A stretch of 64,000 nt of DNA from Streptomyces tibetensis (lineage in GTDB: Bacteria > Actinomycetota > Actinomycetes > Streptomycetales > Streptomycetaceae), in assembly GCF_007655005.1 (NCBI RefSeq), contig NZ_SZVW01000014.1:186001-250000 (forward strand). Reading direction: 5' to 3'. Every line of letters begins with the position of its first letter. The stretch's first letter is position 1. Position numbers and translations under genes: made by a program. The notes under the pieces are model-generated. The model searched no databases and was not told where the DNA came from. It saw nothing but the letters and a program-made list of their open reading frames with translations. This document shows positions 14,694 through 23,278 of the stretch, piece after piece.

Positions 14694-17207
14694 TCACAGC
14701 TGGCCGACGTCGGTCACGCGGACGATCGCGCGGCCCTCCGCGTCCGAGGCCGTGAGGTCGACCTCCGCGCTGATGCCCCAGTCGTGGTCGCCGTTCGGGT
14801 CGTGGAAGATCTGCCGGACCCGCCACAGGGCGTTCTCCGGCTCCTCCTCGATGAGCAGCAGCTTGGGGCCGCGGGCGTCGGGTCCGGTGCCGAGATCCTC
14901 GTACTCGTCCCAGTACGTGTCCATCGCCTCGCCCCACGCGTCGGCGTCCCACCCGGACTCCCCGTCCATCTCGCCCAGTTCGCCCACCTGGTCGAGGGCG
15001 GCCAGCTCCACGCGGCGGAACATGGCGTTGCGGACCAGGACGCGGAAGGCGCGCGCGTTGGCGGTGACGGGCTTGACCTCGTCGGCCTTCTCCTGGGCCT
15101 CCTCGGCGGTCATCTCCGCCGGGTTGGCGAGCTGCTCCCACTCGTCCAGCAGGCTGGAGTCGACCTGGCGCACCATCTCGCCCAGCCAGGCGATCAGGTC
15201 CTGGAGGTCCTCGGACTTGAGGTCGTCGGGAACGGTGTGGTCGAGGGCCTTGAAGGCGCTGGCGAGGTAACGCAGCACGATGCCCTCGGTGCGGGCCAGT
15301 TCGTAGTGGGACACCAACTCGGTGAAGGACATCGCCCGTTCGTACATGTCGCGGATGACCGACTTCGGCGACAGCGGATGGTCGCCGACCCAGGGGTGGC
15401 TCTTGCGGTACGTGTTGTACGCGTGGAAGAGCAGCTCCTCCAGGGGCTTCGGGTACGTGATGTCCTGGAGGCGCTCCATGCGCTCCTCGTACTCGACGCC
15501 GTCCGCCTTCATCTGGGCCACGGCCTCGCCGCGCGCCTTGTTCTGCTGGGCGGCGAGGATCTGCCGCGGGTCGTCGAGCGTCGACTCCACGACCGACACC
15601 ATGTCGAGCGCGTACGAGGGCGACTCGGGGTCGAGCAGCTCGAACGCGGCGAGGGCGAAGGTGGACAGCGGCTGGTTGAGCGCGAAGTCCTGCTGGAGGT
15701 CGACGGTGAGGCGGACGATGCGTCCCTCGGCGTCCGGCTGGTCGAGCTTCTCGACGATGCCGCCGTCCAGCAGCGAACGGTAGATCGCGATGGCCCGGCG
15801 GATGTGCCGCAGCTGCTGCTTGCGCGGCTCGTGGTTGTCCTCCAGCATGCGGCGCATCGCCTCGAAGGCGTTGCCGGGGCGGGCGATCACGGACAGCAGC
15901 ATCGTGTGCGTCACACGGAAGCGGGACGTCAGCGGCTCCGGCTCGGAGCCGATGAGCTTCTCGAAGGTCTGCTCCGACCAGGCGACGAAGCCCTCGGGGG
16001 CCTTCTTGCGGACGACCTTGCGGCGCTTCTTGGGGTCGTCGCCCGCCTTGGCGAGGGCCTTCTCGTTCTCGACGACGTGCTCGGGCGCCTGCGCGACGAC
16101 GAAGCCCTCCGTGTCGTATCCGGCCCGCCCGGCGCGGCCCGCGATCTGGTGGAACTCCCGGGCCCGAAGGGTACGTACGCGGGTGCCGTCGTACTTGGTG
16201 AGGGCCGTGAACAGCACGGTGCGGATGGGGACGTTGACGCCGACGCCGAGCGTGTCGGTGCCGCAGATGACCTTCAGCAGACCGGCCTGGGCTAGCTTCT
16301 CCACCAGACGGCGGTACTTGGGCAGCATGCCGGCGTGGTGCACGCCGATGCCGTGCCGGACGTACCGGGAGAGGTTGCGGCCGAACTTGGTGGTGAAGCG
16401 GAAGTTGCCGATCAGCTCGGCGATCTGCTCCTTCTCCTCCTTCGTGCACATGTTGATGCTCATCAGCGCCTGCGCCCGCTCCACGGCCTGCGCCTGCGTG
16501 AAGTGCACGATGTAGACGGGCGCCTGCCGGGCGGACAGCAGATCGGTGAGGGTCTCGGTGAGCGGGGTGTAGCGGTACTCGTAGGACAGCGGGACCGGCC
16601 GGGTCGCCGAGCGCACCACCGCCGTGGGGCGGCCGGTGCGGCGGGTGAGGTCCTTCTCGAAGAAGGAGACGTCGCCGAGCGTCGCCGACATCAGCACGAA
16701 CTGCGCCTGCGGCAGCTCCAGGATCGGAATCTGCCAGGCCCAGCCGCGGTCGCCCTCGGCGTAGAAGTGGAACTCGTCCATCACGACCTGGCCGACGTCG
16801 GCGTCCTTGCCGTCGCGCAGCGCGATCGACGCCAGTACCTCGGCGGTGCAGCAGATGACGGGGGCGTCGGCGTTGACCGACGCGTCGCCGGTCAGCATGC
16901 CGACGTTCTCGGTGCCGAAGATCTTGCACAGCTCGAAGAACTTCTCCGACACCAGGGCCTTGATCGGGGCGGTGTAGAAGGTGACCTCGTCACGGGCGAG
17001 GGCCGCGAAGTGCGCGCCCGCCGCGATCATGCTCTTGCCGGAGCCGGTGGGCGTCGACACGATCACGTTCGCACCGGAGACCACCTCGATCAGCGCCTCC
17101 TCCTGGTGGGGGTAGAGCGTGAGACCCCGCTCGCCGGCCCACGACTCGAAGGCTTCGTACAGGGCGTCGGGGTCAGGGGTCCGCGGCAGCTGATCGATGA
17201 GGGTCAC
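14694..17207 (-). CDS. DEAD/DEAH-box helicase with DUF3516 domain
   Basis: The GTG at 17207 (MTLIDQLPRTPDPDALYEAF) is chosen over the ATG at 17267 because the extra 20 residues are not family-like and GGGGGC precedes the GTG. The protein is 837 residues. Walker A is STPTGSGKS at 51-59, the DEAD-like motif is VVMDEFHFY, motif III is LMSATLGD, and motif VI lies in HQIAGRAGRAGYD. The C-terminal half is DUF3516. The family is a Ski2-like RNA helicase group found in actinobacteria with probable roles in RNA turnover. It is divergent from the DUF457 hydrolase gene. Confidence 0.92.
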   Translation of the reverse strand: MTLIDQLPRTPDPDALYEAFESWAGERGLTLYPHQEEALIEVVSGANVIVSTPTGSGKSMIAAGAHFAALARDEVTFYTAPIKALVSEKFFELCKIFGTENVGMLTGDASVNADAPVICCTAEVLASIALRDGKDADVGQVVMDEFHFYAEGDRGWAWQIPILELPQAQFVLMSATLGDVSFFEKDLTRRTGRPTAVVRSATRPVPLSYEYRYTPLTETLTDLLSARQAPVYIVHFTQAQAVERAQALMSINMCTKEEKEQIAELIGNFRFTTKFGRNLSRYVRHGIGVHHAGMLPKYRRLVEKLAQAGLLKVICGTDTLGVGVNVPIRTVLFTALTKYDGTRVRTLRAREFHQIAGRAGRAGYDTEGFVVAQAPEHVVENEKALAKAGDDPKKRRKVVRKKAPEGFVAWSEQTFEKLIGSEPEPLTSRFRVTHTMLLSVIARPGNAFEAMRRMLEDNHEPRKQQLRHIRRAIAIYRSLLDGGIVEKLDQPDAEGRIVRLTVDLQQDFALNQPLSTFALAAFELLDPESPSYALDMVSVVESTLDDPRQILAAQQNKARGEAVAQMKADGVEYEERMERLQDITYPKPLEELLFHAYNTYRKSHPWVGDHPLSPKSVIRDMYERAMSFTELVSHYELARTEGIVLRYLASAFKALDHTVPDDLKSEDLQDLIAWLGEMVRQVDSSLLDEWEQLANPAEMTAEEAQEKADEVKPVTANARAFRVLVRNAMFRRVELAALDQVGELGEMDGESGWDADAWGEAMDTYWDEYEDLGTGPDARGPKLLLIEEEPENALWRVRQIFHDPNGDHDWGISAEVDLTASDAEGRAIVRVTDVGQL

Positions 17208-17352
17208 GCCCCCATCTTGCCCGGCCCGATGCCCGATGCGGGAATCGGCTGCGGGCCCGAAGATCACGAACGCTACGCTGGGGCGCCGACGGGACGTCAG
17301 CGCGCCCGGTCAACTGGACAGCGGCACATGAGGAATGAGGCGGGGCACGGCC

Positions 17353-18147
17353 ATGATGGGACCAGCACACTCACTGTCGGGAGCCGCCGCCTGGCTCGGC
17401 GTCGGTGCGGCCGCTGCGGCGGCCGGACACCCGATGCCCTGGCCGGTCCTCCTCGTCGGCGCCCTGATCTGCGCCGGAGCAGCTCTCGCCCCGGACCTCG
17501 ACCACAAGGCGGCGACCATCTCCCGGTCCTTCGGACCGGTGTCGCGCTGGCTGTGCGAGATCGTCGACAAGCTGTCGTACGCCGTCTACAAGGCCACCAG
17601 GAAGCAGGGCGACCCGCGCCGCTCCGGCGGGCACCGCACGCTGACGCACACCTGGCTGTGGGCGGTCCTGATCGGTGCGGGCACCTCGGTCGTGGCGATC
17701 ACCAGCGACCGCTGGGGTGTGCTCGCGGTGCTCTTCGTGCACATGGTCCTGGCCATCGAGGGCCTGCTGTGGCGGGCGACGCGCGGCACCAGCAGTGAGG
17801 TGCTGGTGTGGCTGCTGGCCGCGACCACCGCGTGGATCCTCGCGGGCATACTGGACAAGCCGGGCAACGGCGCGGACTGGCTGTTCACGGCACCGGGCCA
17901 GGAGTACCTGTGGCTGGGGCTGCCGGTGGTGCTGGGCGCGATCGTGCACGACATCGGGGACGCGCTCACCGTGTCCGGCTGCCCGATCCTGTGGCCCATC
18001 CCCATCGGGCGCAAGCGCTGGTACCCGGTCGGGCCCCCGAAGGCCATGCGCTTCCGGGCGGGCAGCTGGGTAGAGCTCAAGGTGCTGATGCCGGTGTTCA
18101 TGCTGCTCGGCGGCGTGGGCTGCGCGGCGGCGCTCAACTTCATCTGA
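17353..18147 (+). CDS. Membrane-bound metal-dependent hydrolase (DUF457/YdjM-like)
   Basis: The ATG at 17353 (MMGPAHSLSGAAAWLGVGAA) has GAGGCGGGG seven bases upstream. An ATG at 17335 sits too close to its site. The 264-residue protein has about five membrane helices. It shows the family's metal-ligand signature ALAPDLDHKAATI and the block GGHRTLTHTWLWA, plus HDIGDALTVSGCPILWPIP near the C-terminus. YdjM-type proteins are membrane hydrolases of unknown substrate, LexA-regulated in E. coli. I see no LexA box here. The stop codon lies in the first unit of a 16 bp tandem array. Confidence 0.88.
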   Translation: MMGPAHSLSGAAAWLGVGAAAAAAGHPMPWPVLLVGALICAGAALAPDLDHKAATISRSFGPVSRWLCEIVDKLSYAVYKATRKQGDPRRSGGHRTLTHTWLWAVLIGAGTSVVAITSDRWGVLAVLFVHMVLAIEGLLWRATRGTSSEVLVWLLAATTAWILAGILDKPGNGADWLFTAPGQEYLWLGLPVVLGAIVHDIGDALTVSGCPILWPIPIGRKRWYPVGPPKAMRFRAGSWVELKVLMPVFMLLGGVGCAAALNFI

Positions 18148-18230
18148 GCGCAACCTCATCTCAGCACAGCTTCATCTGGGTACAGCTTCGTCCGGGCACT
18201 ACTTCACCTGAGCCCGACTTCATCTGGGCG
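18135..18230. repeat. 16 bp tandem array, six units in register
   Basis: Six consecutive 16-base units with consensus CARCTTCATCTGGGCA run from 18135 to 18230 without indels. Unit 1 carries the last three codons and stop of the DUF457 gene (AAC TTC ATC TGA). The array fills most of the gap to the convergent rpmE2 gene. Confidence 0.88.
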
Positions 18231-18247
18231 CGGCCCCGAGACGCGCT

Positions 18248-18493
18248 TCAGCCGCCGCCGTAGCGCCGCTCGAACGCGGCTACCCGGCCCTCCGAGTCCA
18301 CCGTGCGGGCCTTGCCCGTGTAGAAGGGGTGGCTCTCCGAGGAGATCTCCACGTCCACGACCGGGTAGGTCTCGCCGTCGTCCCACTCGATGCTCTGGTC
18401 GCTGGTCGCGGTGGACCGGGTGAGGAACGCGTACCCGGCGGCGCGGTCGCGGAAGACGACGGGGTGATAGTCGGGGTGCTTGTCCTGCTGCAT
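18248..18493 (-). CDS. rpmE2: 50S ribosomal protein L31 type B (zinc-independent)
   Basis: The ATG at 18493 follows GAGGAGC. The 81-residue protein starts MQQDKHPDYHPVVFRDRAAG and contains SESHPFYTGKARTVDSEGRV, both diagnostic of type B L31. It contains no cysteine at all, so this is the C-minus paralogue that replaces the zinc-binding L31 when zinc is scarce. The C-minus form is normally repressed by Zur. I could not identify a convincing Zur box upstream, where a recent 56 bp tandem duplication now lies only 28 bases from the start codon. Confidence 0.93.
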   Translation of the reverse strand: MQQDKHPDYHPVVFRDRAAGYAFLTRSTATSDQSIEWDDGETYPVVDVEISSESHPFYTGKARTVDSEGRVAAFERRYGGG

Positions 18494-18520
18494 GGATGCT
18501 CCTCGAGCGGCTCGGGCCGG

Positions 18521-18632
18521 TTCCGCGATCAGCCGGACAGGGTGTCCTCGTCGACGATGTGCACTGCGGCCTCCTCTTCCGCGATCAGCCGGACAGGGTG
18601 TCCTCGTCGACGATGTGCACGGCGGCCTCCTC
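18521..18632. repeat. 56 bp perfect tandem duplication (two copies)
   Basis: Copies at 18521-18576 and 18577-18632 differ at a single base (T at 18565, G at 18621). The right copy carries the last 15 codons and stop of the DUF5709 gene. The left copy repeats them downstream and moves the rpmE2 upstream region. Confidence 0.9.
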
Positions 18633-19055
18633 GGCCGACGCGGCGGCGCCGTCGATGCCCACGTCCATGGCGACCAGTGCCTCCTCCTCGTCCTCGTGGG
18701 CGCCCTCGTCGGGTGCCACGAGCCGGCCGGAGCGCTCGGCGCCGACCTCGTTGTCCAGGAGTTCCCCGTCGGTGCCCGCGCAGTCCCCGAGGCCGTCACC
18801 GTCCGGGGCGGCGGCGTCCGGCAGCTCCTCGGAGAGCCGCTGGTCCAGCGTCTCGCCCTGCCGCCGCTCGGCCGCCGTCACCCCGAGGTGCTCGACGGCC
18901 CAGGGCCGCTCGGGAGGGGACCAGCCCCGGTCCAGGGGATCGTCGACGCCGTCGTTCTCCAGGGTGTCCTCGGCGTCGAGCAGCCCCGTGTCCTCCCTCT
19001 GCTCGTCCTGGTCCGGCTGGTAGACGTCGTCTCCCCAACCGTCGGAGCTGTTCAC
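18585..19055 (-). CDS. DUF5709 family acidic protein
   Basis: The 156-residue protein is very acidic (MNSSDGWGDDVYQPDQDEQR, DEGAHEDEEEALVAM) and contains the block LDRGWSPPERPWAVEHLGVT that I associate with DUF5709. It is soluble, probably disordered over much of its length, with no signal or membrane segment. The function is unknown. Its last codons (AAVHIVDEDTLSG) are present twice because of the 56 bp tandem duplication at its 3' end. The reading frame itself is not changed, since the stop lies in the upstream copy. Confidence 0.8.
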   Translation of the reverse strand: MNSSDGWGDDVYQPDQDEQREDTGLLDAEDTLENDGVDDPLDRGWSPPERPWAVEHLGVTAAERRQGETLDQRLSEELPDAAAPDGDGLGDCAGTDGELLDNEVGAERSGRLVAPDEGAHEDEEEALVAMDVGIDGAAASAEEAAVHIVDEDTLSG

Positions 19056-19267
19056 GGGTACCTCCCAGGGGGTGGGACGGGCCCGTTCTCACGGGACCCG
19101 TGCCGGGCCGCCGCCGCACGGAGCACTGATGCCGCCCGAACCACTGGTTCCGGGGCGTTCCCCGAGCCGGTGCCTGATTCCAGCCTTCCACCCCGGTTCG
19201 GGACTGCGCAACGCCAAGGACCCGGCCGCCGCGCGGGGGACGCGCGCCGCCCGGTACGACGAGGTGC

Positions 19268-21049
19268 TCACCCGTGCCAGGACCTCCACAGCGCCGCATA
19301 TGCCCCGTCCGCCGCGACCAGCTCCTCGTGGCTGCCCAGCTCGCTGATGCGACCGCTCTCGACGACGGCGATGACGTCGGCGTCGTGGGCGGTGTGCAGC
19401 CGGTGGGCGATGGCGACGACGGTGCGGCCGTCGAGGACCCGGGCCAGGGAGCGTTCCAGGTTGCGGGCGGCGCGCGGGTCGAGCAGCGAGGTCGCCTCGT
19501 CCAGGACCAGCGTGTGCGGGTCGGCCAGCACCAGGCGGGCCAGCGCGATCTGCTGGGCCTGGGCCGGGGTGAGCGCCAGACCGCCCGAGCCGACCTCGGT
19601 GTCCAGGCCGTCCTCCAGCGCCCGGGCCCAGCCGTCGGCGTCGACCGCTCCCAGCGCCGCCCACAGTTCGGCGTCGACCGCGCCGGTCCGCGCGAGCCGC
19701 AGGTTGTCGCGCAGGGAGCCCACGAAGACGTGGTGCTCCTGGTTGACGAGGGCCACGTGGGAGCGGACACGTTCGGCGGGCATCCGGGCCAGCTCGGCGC
19801 TGCCCAGGGTGATCCGGCCGTCCCGGGGCGCGTAGATCCCGGCGAGCAGCCGGCCCAGCGTGGACTTCCCCGCGCCCGAGGGGCCTACCAGGGCCAGCCG
19901 GGTGCCGGGGGCGACCTCCAGGGACACCTTGCGCAGGACGTCGACGCCCTCGAGGTAGCCGAAGTGCACGCGGTCGGCGTGCACGTGTCGTCCTTCGGGG
20001 GCCACCGACGGATCCCCGGCGTCCGGCTCGATGTCCCGGACCCCGACGAGCCGGGCCAGCGACACCTGGGCCACCTGCAGCTCGTCGTACCAGCGAAGGA
20101 TCATGCCCACCGGGTCGACCAGCATCTGGGCGATCAGCGCGCCGGTCGTCAACTGGCCGACGTCGATCCACCCGTGCAGGGCGAACACACCGCCGATCAT
20201 CAGGACCGAGGCGAGCACGGTCACGTGGGTGGTGTTGATGACCGGGAAGAGCACCGACCGCAGCCAGAGCGTGTAGCGCTCCCAGGCCGTCCACTCCTGG
20301 ATCCGCTGCTCGGACAGCCCGACGCGACGCTCGCCCAGGCGGTGGGCCTCGACGGTACGCCCGGCGTCCACGGTCTCGGCGAGCGCGGCGGCCACGGCGG
20401 CGTACCCGGCGGCCTCGGAACGGTAGGCCGAGGGCGCCCGCCGGAAGTACCAGCGGCAGCCGACGATCAGCAGCGGCAGGGCGAGCAGCACGGCGAGCGC
20501 CAGCGGCGGCGCCGTGATCACCAGCCCGCCCATCAGCAGGAACACCCACACCACGCCGATCGACAGCTGCGGCACGGCCTCACGCATGGCGTTGCCGAGG
20601 CGGTCGATGTCCGTCGTGATGCGCGACAGCAGGTCGCCCGTCCCGGCCCGCTCCAGCACCCCGGGCGGCAGTCCGACCGACCGGACGAGGAAGTCCTCGC
20701 GCAGGTCGGCCAGCATCCGTTCACCCAGCATCGCGCCGCGCAGCCGCACCTGCCGGACGAACACGGCCTGGACGGCCAGCGCGGCCACGAAGAGCCCGGC
20801 CGTGAGCTCCAGCCGCAGGTCCCGCGCCCCGTCGGACACCCGCTCCACCAGTCCGCCCAGCAGCCAGGGACCGGCCATCGAGGCGATCACGGCGGCCGTG
20901 TTGACGGCGACCAGCAGCAGGAACGCCCGCCGGTGCCGGCGCAGCAGTTCGGCCACGTAGGCGCGGACGGTCTCGGGGGCGCCGACGGGCAGGGTGTTCG
21001 CCGTCGTCGGGGCCGCCGGGTCGTACGCCGGTGGCGCGACGCCGATCAT
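19268..21049 (-). CDS. ABC exporter half-transporter, catalytic Walker A partner
   Basis: The 593-residue protein has an N-terminal six-helix exporter domain (about 40-320) and a C-terminal ATPase. Walker A is intact (VGPSGAGKST, 388-397), Walker B is TLVLDEA (513-519), and the H-loop His is present (AIAHRL, His549). The signature motif is degenerate: LTPAQ at 493-497 instead of LSGGQ. It overlaps the preceding ABC gene by four bases and forms a heterodimer with it. With the partner's defects this leaves exactly one complete composite ATP site. The substrate is unknown, and peptides or drugs are usual for this class. Confidence 0.88.
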   Translation of the reverse strand: MIGVAPPAYDPAAPTTANTLPVGAPETVRAYVAELLRRHRRAFLLLVAVNTAAVIASMAGPWLLGGLVERVSDGARDLRLELTAGLFVAALAVQAVFVRQVRLRGAMLGERMLADLREDFLVRSVGLPPGVLERAGTGDLLSRITTDIDRLGNAMREAVPQLSIGVVWVFLLMGGLVITAPPLALAVLLALPLLIVGCRWYFRRAPSAYRSEAAGYAAVAAALAETVDAGRTVEAHRLGERRVGLSEQRIQEWTAWERYTLWLRSVLFPVINTTHVTVLASVLMIGGVFALHGWIDVGQLTTGALIAQMLVDPVGMILRWYDELQVAQVSLARLVGVRDIEPDAGDPSVAPEGRHVHADRVHFGYLEGVDVLRKVSLEVAPGTRLALVGPSGAGKSTLGRLLAGIYAPRDGRITLGSAELARMPAERVRSHVALVNQEHHVFVGSLRDNLRLARTGAVDAELWAALGAVDADGWARALEDGLDTEVGSGGLALTPAQAQQIALARLVLADPHTLVLDEATSLLDPRAARNLERSLARVLDGRTVVAIAHRLHTAHDADVIAVVESGRISELGSHEELVAADGAYAALWRSWHG

Positions 21050-22851
21050 GCCTTCTCCTCGATCTCTTCCAGTTCCTGCAGTACGTCCTTCAGGGCGACG
21101 GAGCCGTTCAGGGCGGCCTCGTCGTCCGTCTCGCGGGTGACCACCGCCCGGTAGCGGGGCTCGGTCCGCACGAGTTCACGGTGGGCACCGACCGCCACGG
21201 CCTCGCCGTCGTGGAGGAACACCACCCGGTCGGCGCGGTCCAGCAGCAGCGGGGAGGAGGTGAACACCACGGTCGTGCGTCCCGCGCGCAACTCCCGCAC
21301 GCCCTGCGCGATCCGGGCCTCGGTGTGCGAGTCGACGGCCGAGGTCGGCTCGTCCAACACGAGCGCCTCCGGGTCCGTGACCAGCGACCGGGCGAGCGCG
21401 AGCCGCTGGCGCTGGCCGCCGGACAGGGACCGGCCGCGTTCGGTGATCCGGGCGTCCATCGGGTCGGCCGCGTCCAGTGAGCCCTGCACCAGGGCCGCCA
21501 GCACGTCGTCGCACTGCGCGGCGGCCAGCGCCTCTCGCGGCGCCACCGCACCCGACGCGGGTACGTCGAGCAGCTCACGCAGCGTGCCGGACAGCAGCAC
21601 GGGGTCCTTGTCCTGGACGAGGACGGCCGTACGGGCGCTGTCCAGCGGGAGTTCGTCGAGGGGCACCCCGCCCAGCAGCACCGAGGTGCCCTCCTGGGAC
21701 GGGTGTCCGCCCAGCCGCTCCGCCAGCAGGCCCGCCGCGTCCGGGTCGCCGCACACCACGGCCGTCAGCCGGCCGGCGGGCGCGAGCAACTCGGTCTCCG
21801 GGTCGTACAGGTCCCCCGAGGGAACCTCGGCCGCGCGTGATCCGGCGGTGTCCGTGGGCCGCTGGAGCGACAGCACTCCCGCGGCCCGTTTGGCGGACGG
21901 CCGGGAGAAGGAGTACGCCATGGCGATCTCCTCGAAGTGCCGCAGCGGATAGGTCAGGACCATGACCGAGCTGTAGACGGTGACCAGTTCGCCGACGGTG
22001 ATCCGGCCCTCGCGCGCCAGCCCCACGCCGTACCAGACGACGGCGATGAGCAGCAGCCCGGGCAGCAGGACCTGGATCGCGGAGATCAGGGACCACATCC
22101 GGGCGCTGCGCACGGCAGCGTGGCGGACCTCCTGGGAGGCGCTGCGGTAGCGGTCGAGGAACAGCTCCTCGCCGCCGATGCCCCGCAGCACACGCAGACC
22201 GGCGACGGTGTCCGAGGCCAGTTCGGTGGCCCGTCCGGCCTTCTCGCGCTGGGTGTCGGCACGCCGGGTGGCGCGGGGCAGCAGCGGCAGCACGGCGAGC
22301 GCCAGCGCGGGCAGCCCCACGGCGACGACCACGCCGAGCGCAGGCTGGTAGACGAGCAGGCCGACACAGACCAGGACGACGGTGACCACGGCCGCGGTGA
22401 ACCGGGACAGGGCCTCGACGAACCAGCCGATCTTCTCGACGTCACCCGTCGACACCGCCACCACTTCACCGGCCGCGACCCGTCGGGTCAGCGCCGAGCC
22501 CAGATGGGCGGCCTTGCGGGCGAGCAGTTGCTGGACGCGCGCGGCGGCGGTGATCCAGTTGGTGATGGCGGTGCGGTGCAGGAAGGTGTCACCGACCGCG
22601 TTGCCGACGCAGGCCAGCGCCAGCAGGCCGCCCGCCAGGGCGAGCCGGGTACCGGAGCGGTCGACGACGGCCTGCACGGCGACCCCGACACAGAACGGCA
22701 GGGCGGCGACGGAGGCGAAGTGCAGCAGCCCCCAGCTCAGCGACTTGAGCTGACCGCCCAGCTGATTCCGGAAGAGCCACCACAGGAATCGGGGGCCCGA
22801 GCGCGCGTCCGGGACGCCCGGGTCGGGGTACGGAAGGTCTTGAATCTGCAT
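21046..22851 (-). CDS. ABC exporter half-transporter with dead Walker A
   Basis: The ATG at 22851 (MQIQDLPYPDPGVPDARSGP) is the first methionine before the membrane domain. The much longer upstream frame only reads through a repeat array. The protein is 601 residues. The ATPase domain has LSGGQRQRLALAR (476-488) and Walker B ALVLDEPT. The Walker A position reads VCGDPDAAGLLA (about 366-377) with no lysine or P-loop glycines, and the H-loop position reads VVFTSSP with no histidine. It therefore cannot hydrolyse ATP by itself. Together with the next gene it should make an asymmetric exporter with one working site. Confidence 0.88.
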   Translation of the reverse strand: MQIQDLPYPDPGVPDARSGPRFLWWLFRNQLGGQLKSLSWGLLHFASVAALPFCVGVAVQAVVDRSGTRLALAGGLLALACVGNAVGDTFLHRTAITNWITAAARVQQLLARKAAHLGSALTRRVAAGEVVAVSTGDVEKIGWFVEALSRFTAAVVTVVLVCVGLLVYQPALGVVVAVGLPALALAVLPLLPRATRRADTQREKAGRATELASDTVAGLRVLRGIGGEELFLDRYRSASQEVRHAAVRSARMWSLISAIQVLLPGLLLIAVVWYGVGLAREGRITVGELVTVYSSVMVLTYPLRHFEEIAMAYSFSRPSAKRAAGVLSLQRPTDTAGSRAAEVPSGDLYDPETELLAPAGRLTAVVCGDPDAAGLLAERLGGHPSQEGTSVLLGGVPLDELPLDSARTAVLVQDKDPVLLSGTLRELLDVPASGAVAPREALAAAQCDDVLAALVQGSLDAADPMDARITERGRSLSGGQRQRLALARSLVTDPEALVLDEPTSAVDSHTEARIAQGVRELRAGRTTVVFTSSPLLLDRADRVVFLHDGEAVAVGAHRELVRTEPRYRAVVTRETDDEAALNGSVALKDVLQELEEIEEKA

Positions 22852-22988
22852 GACGTCCCAGTGGCTCGTGTCAGGGGGCGAACGGGTGGGGAGGCGGGTC
22901 GGCAGGGGAGTGGGGGCGGCCGCCGACGACGGCAGCAAACCGTGCCAGGTTCGCGTTGCGACGCGGCCGGAGGCAAACGGTTTTCCGT

Positions 22989-23240
22989 CCGCCGCACGGA
23001 ACCGGCCGCCCGCCGTGCGCCACCGACCGGCAACCGCACGGAACCGGCCGCCCGCCGTGCGCAACCGACTGGCAGCCGGGCGGCACCGGCCGTCCGCCGT
23101 GCGCAACCGACTGGCAGCCGGGCGGCACCGGCCGTCCGCCGTGCGCAACCGACTGGCAGCCGGGCGGCACCGGCCCTCTGCCGTGCGCAACCGACCGGCA
23201 ACCGGGTGGAACCCGTCGCCCACCGACTGTTCGGGCGTCA
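22989..23240. repeat. 42 bp tandem array, five units plus partial ends
   Basis: Units start at 23010, 23052, 23094, 23136 and 23178. Those at 23052 and 23094 are identical and begin CCGCCGTGCGCAACCGACTG. Partial copies flank the array. It lies between the divergent ABC-exporter and L,D-transpeptidase genes and is open in several frames because 42 is divisible by three. Confidence 0.88.
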
Positions 23241-23278
23241 GCCCGCCGTAGCCCGGAGCGCGGTGCGACCATGGAGCG

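Noticed and set aside
22989..23240. The 42 bp array as a CRISPR array
   Set aside because: Units are directly adjacent with no unique spacers, and no cas genes are nearby. The same holds for the other arrays.
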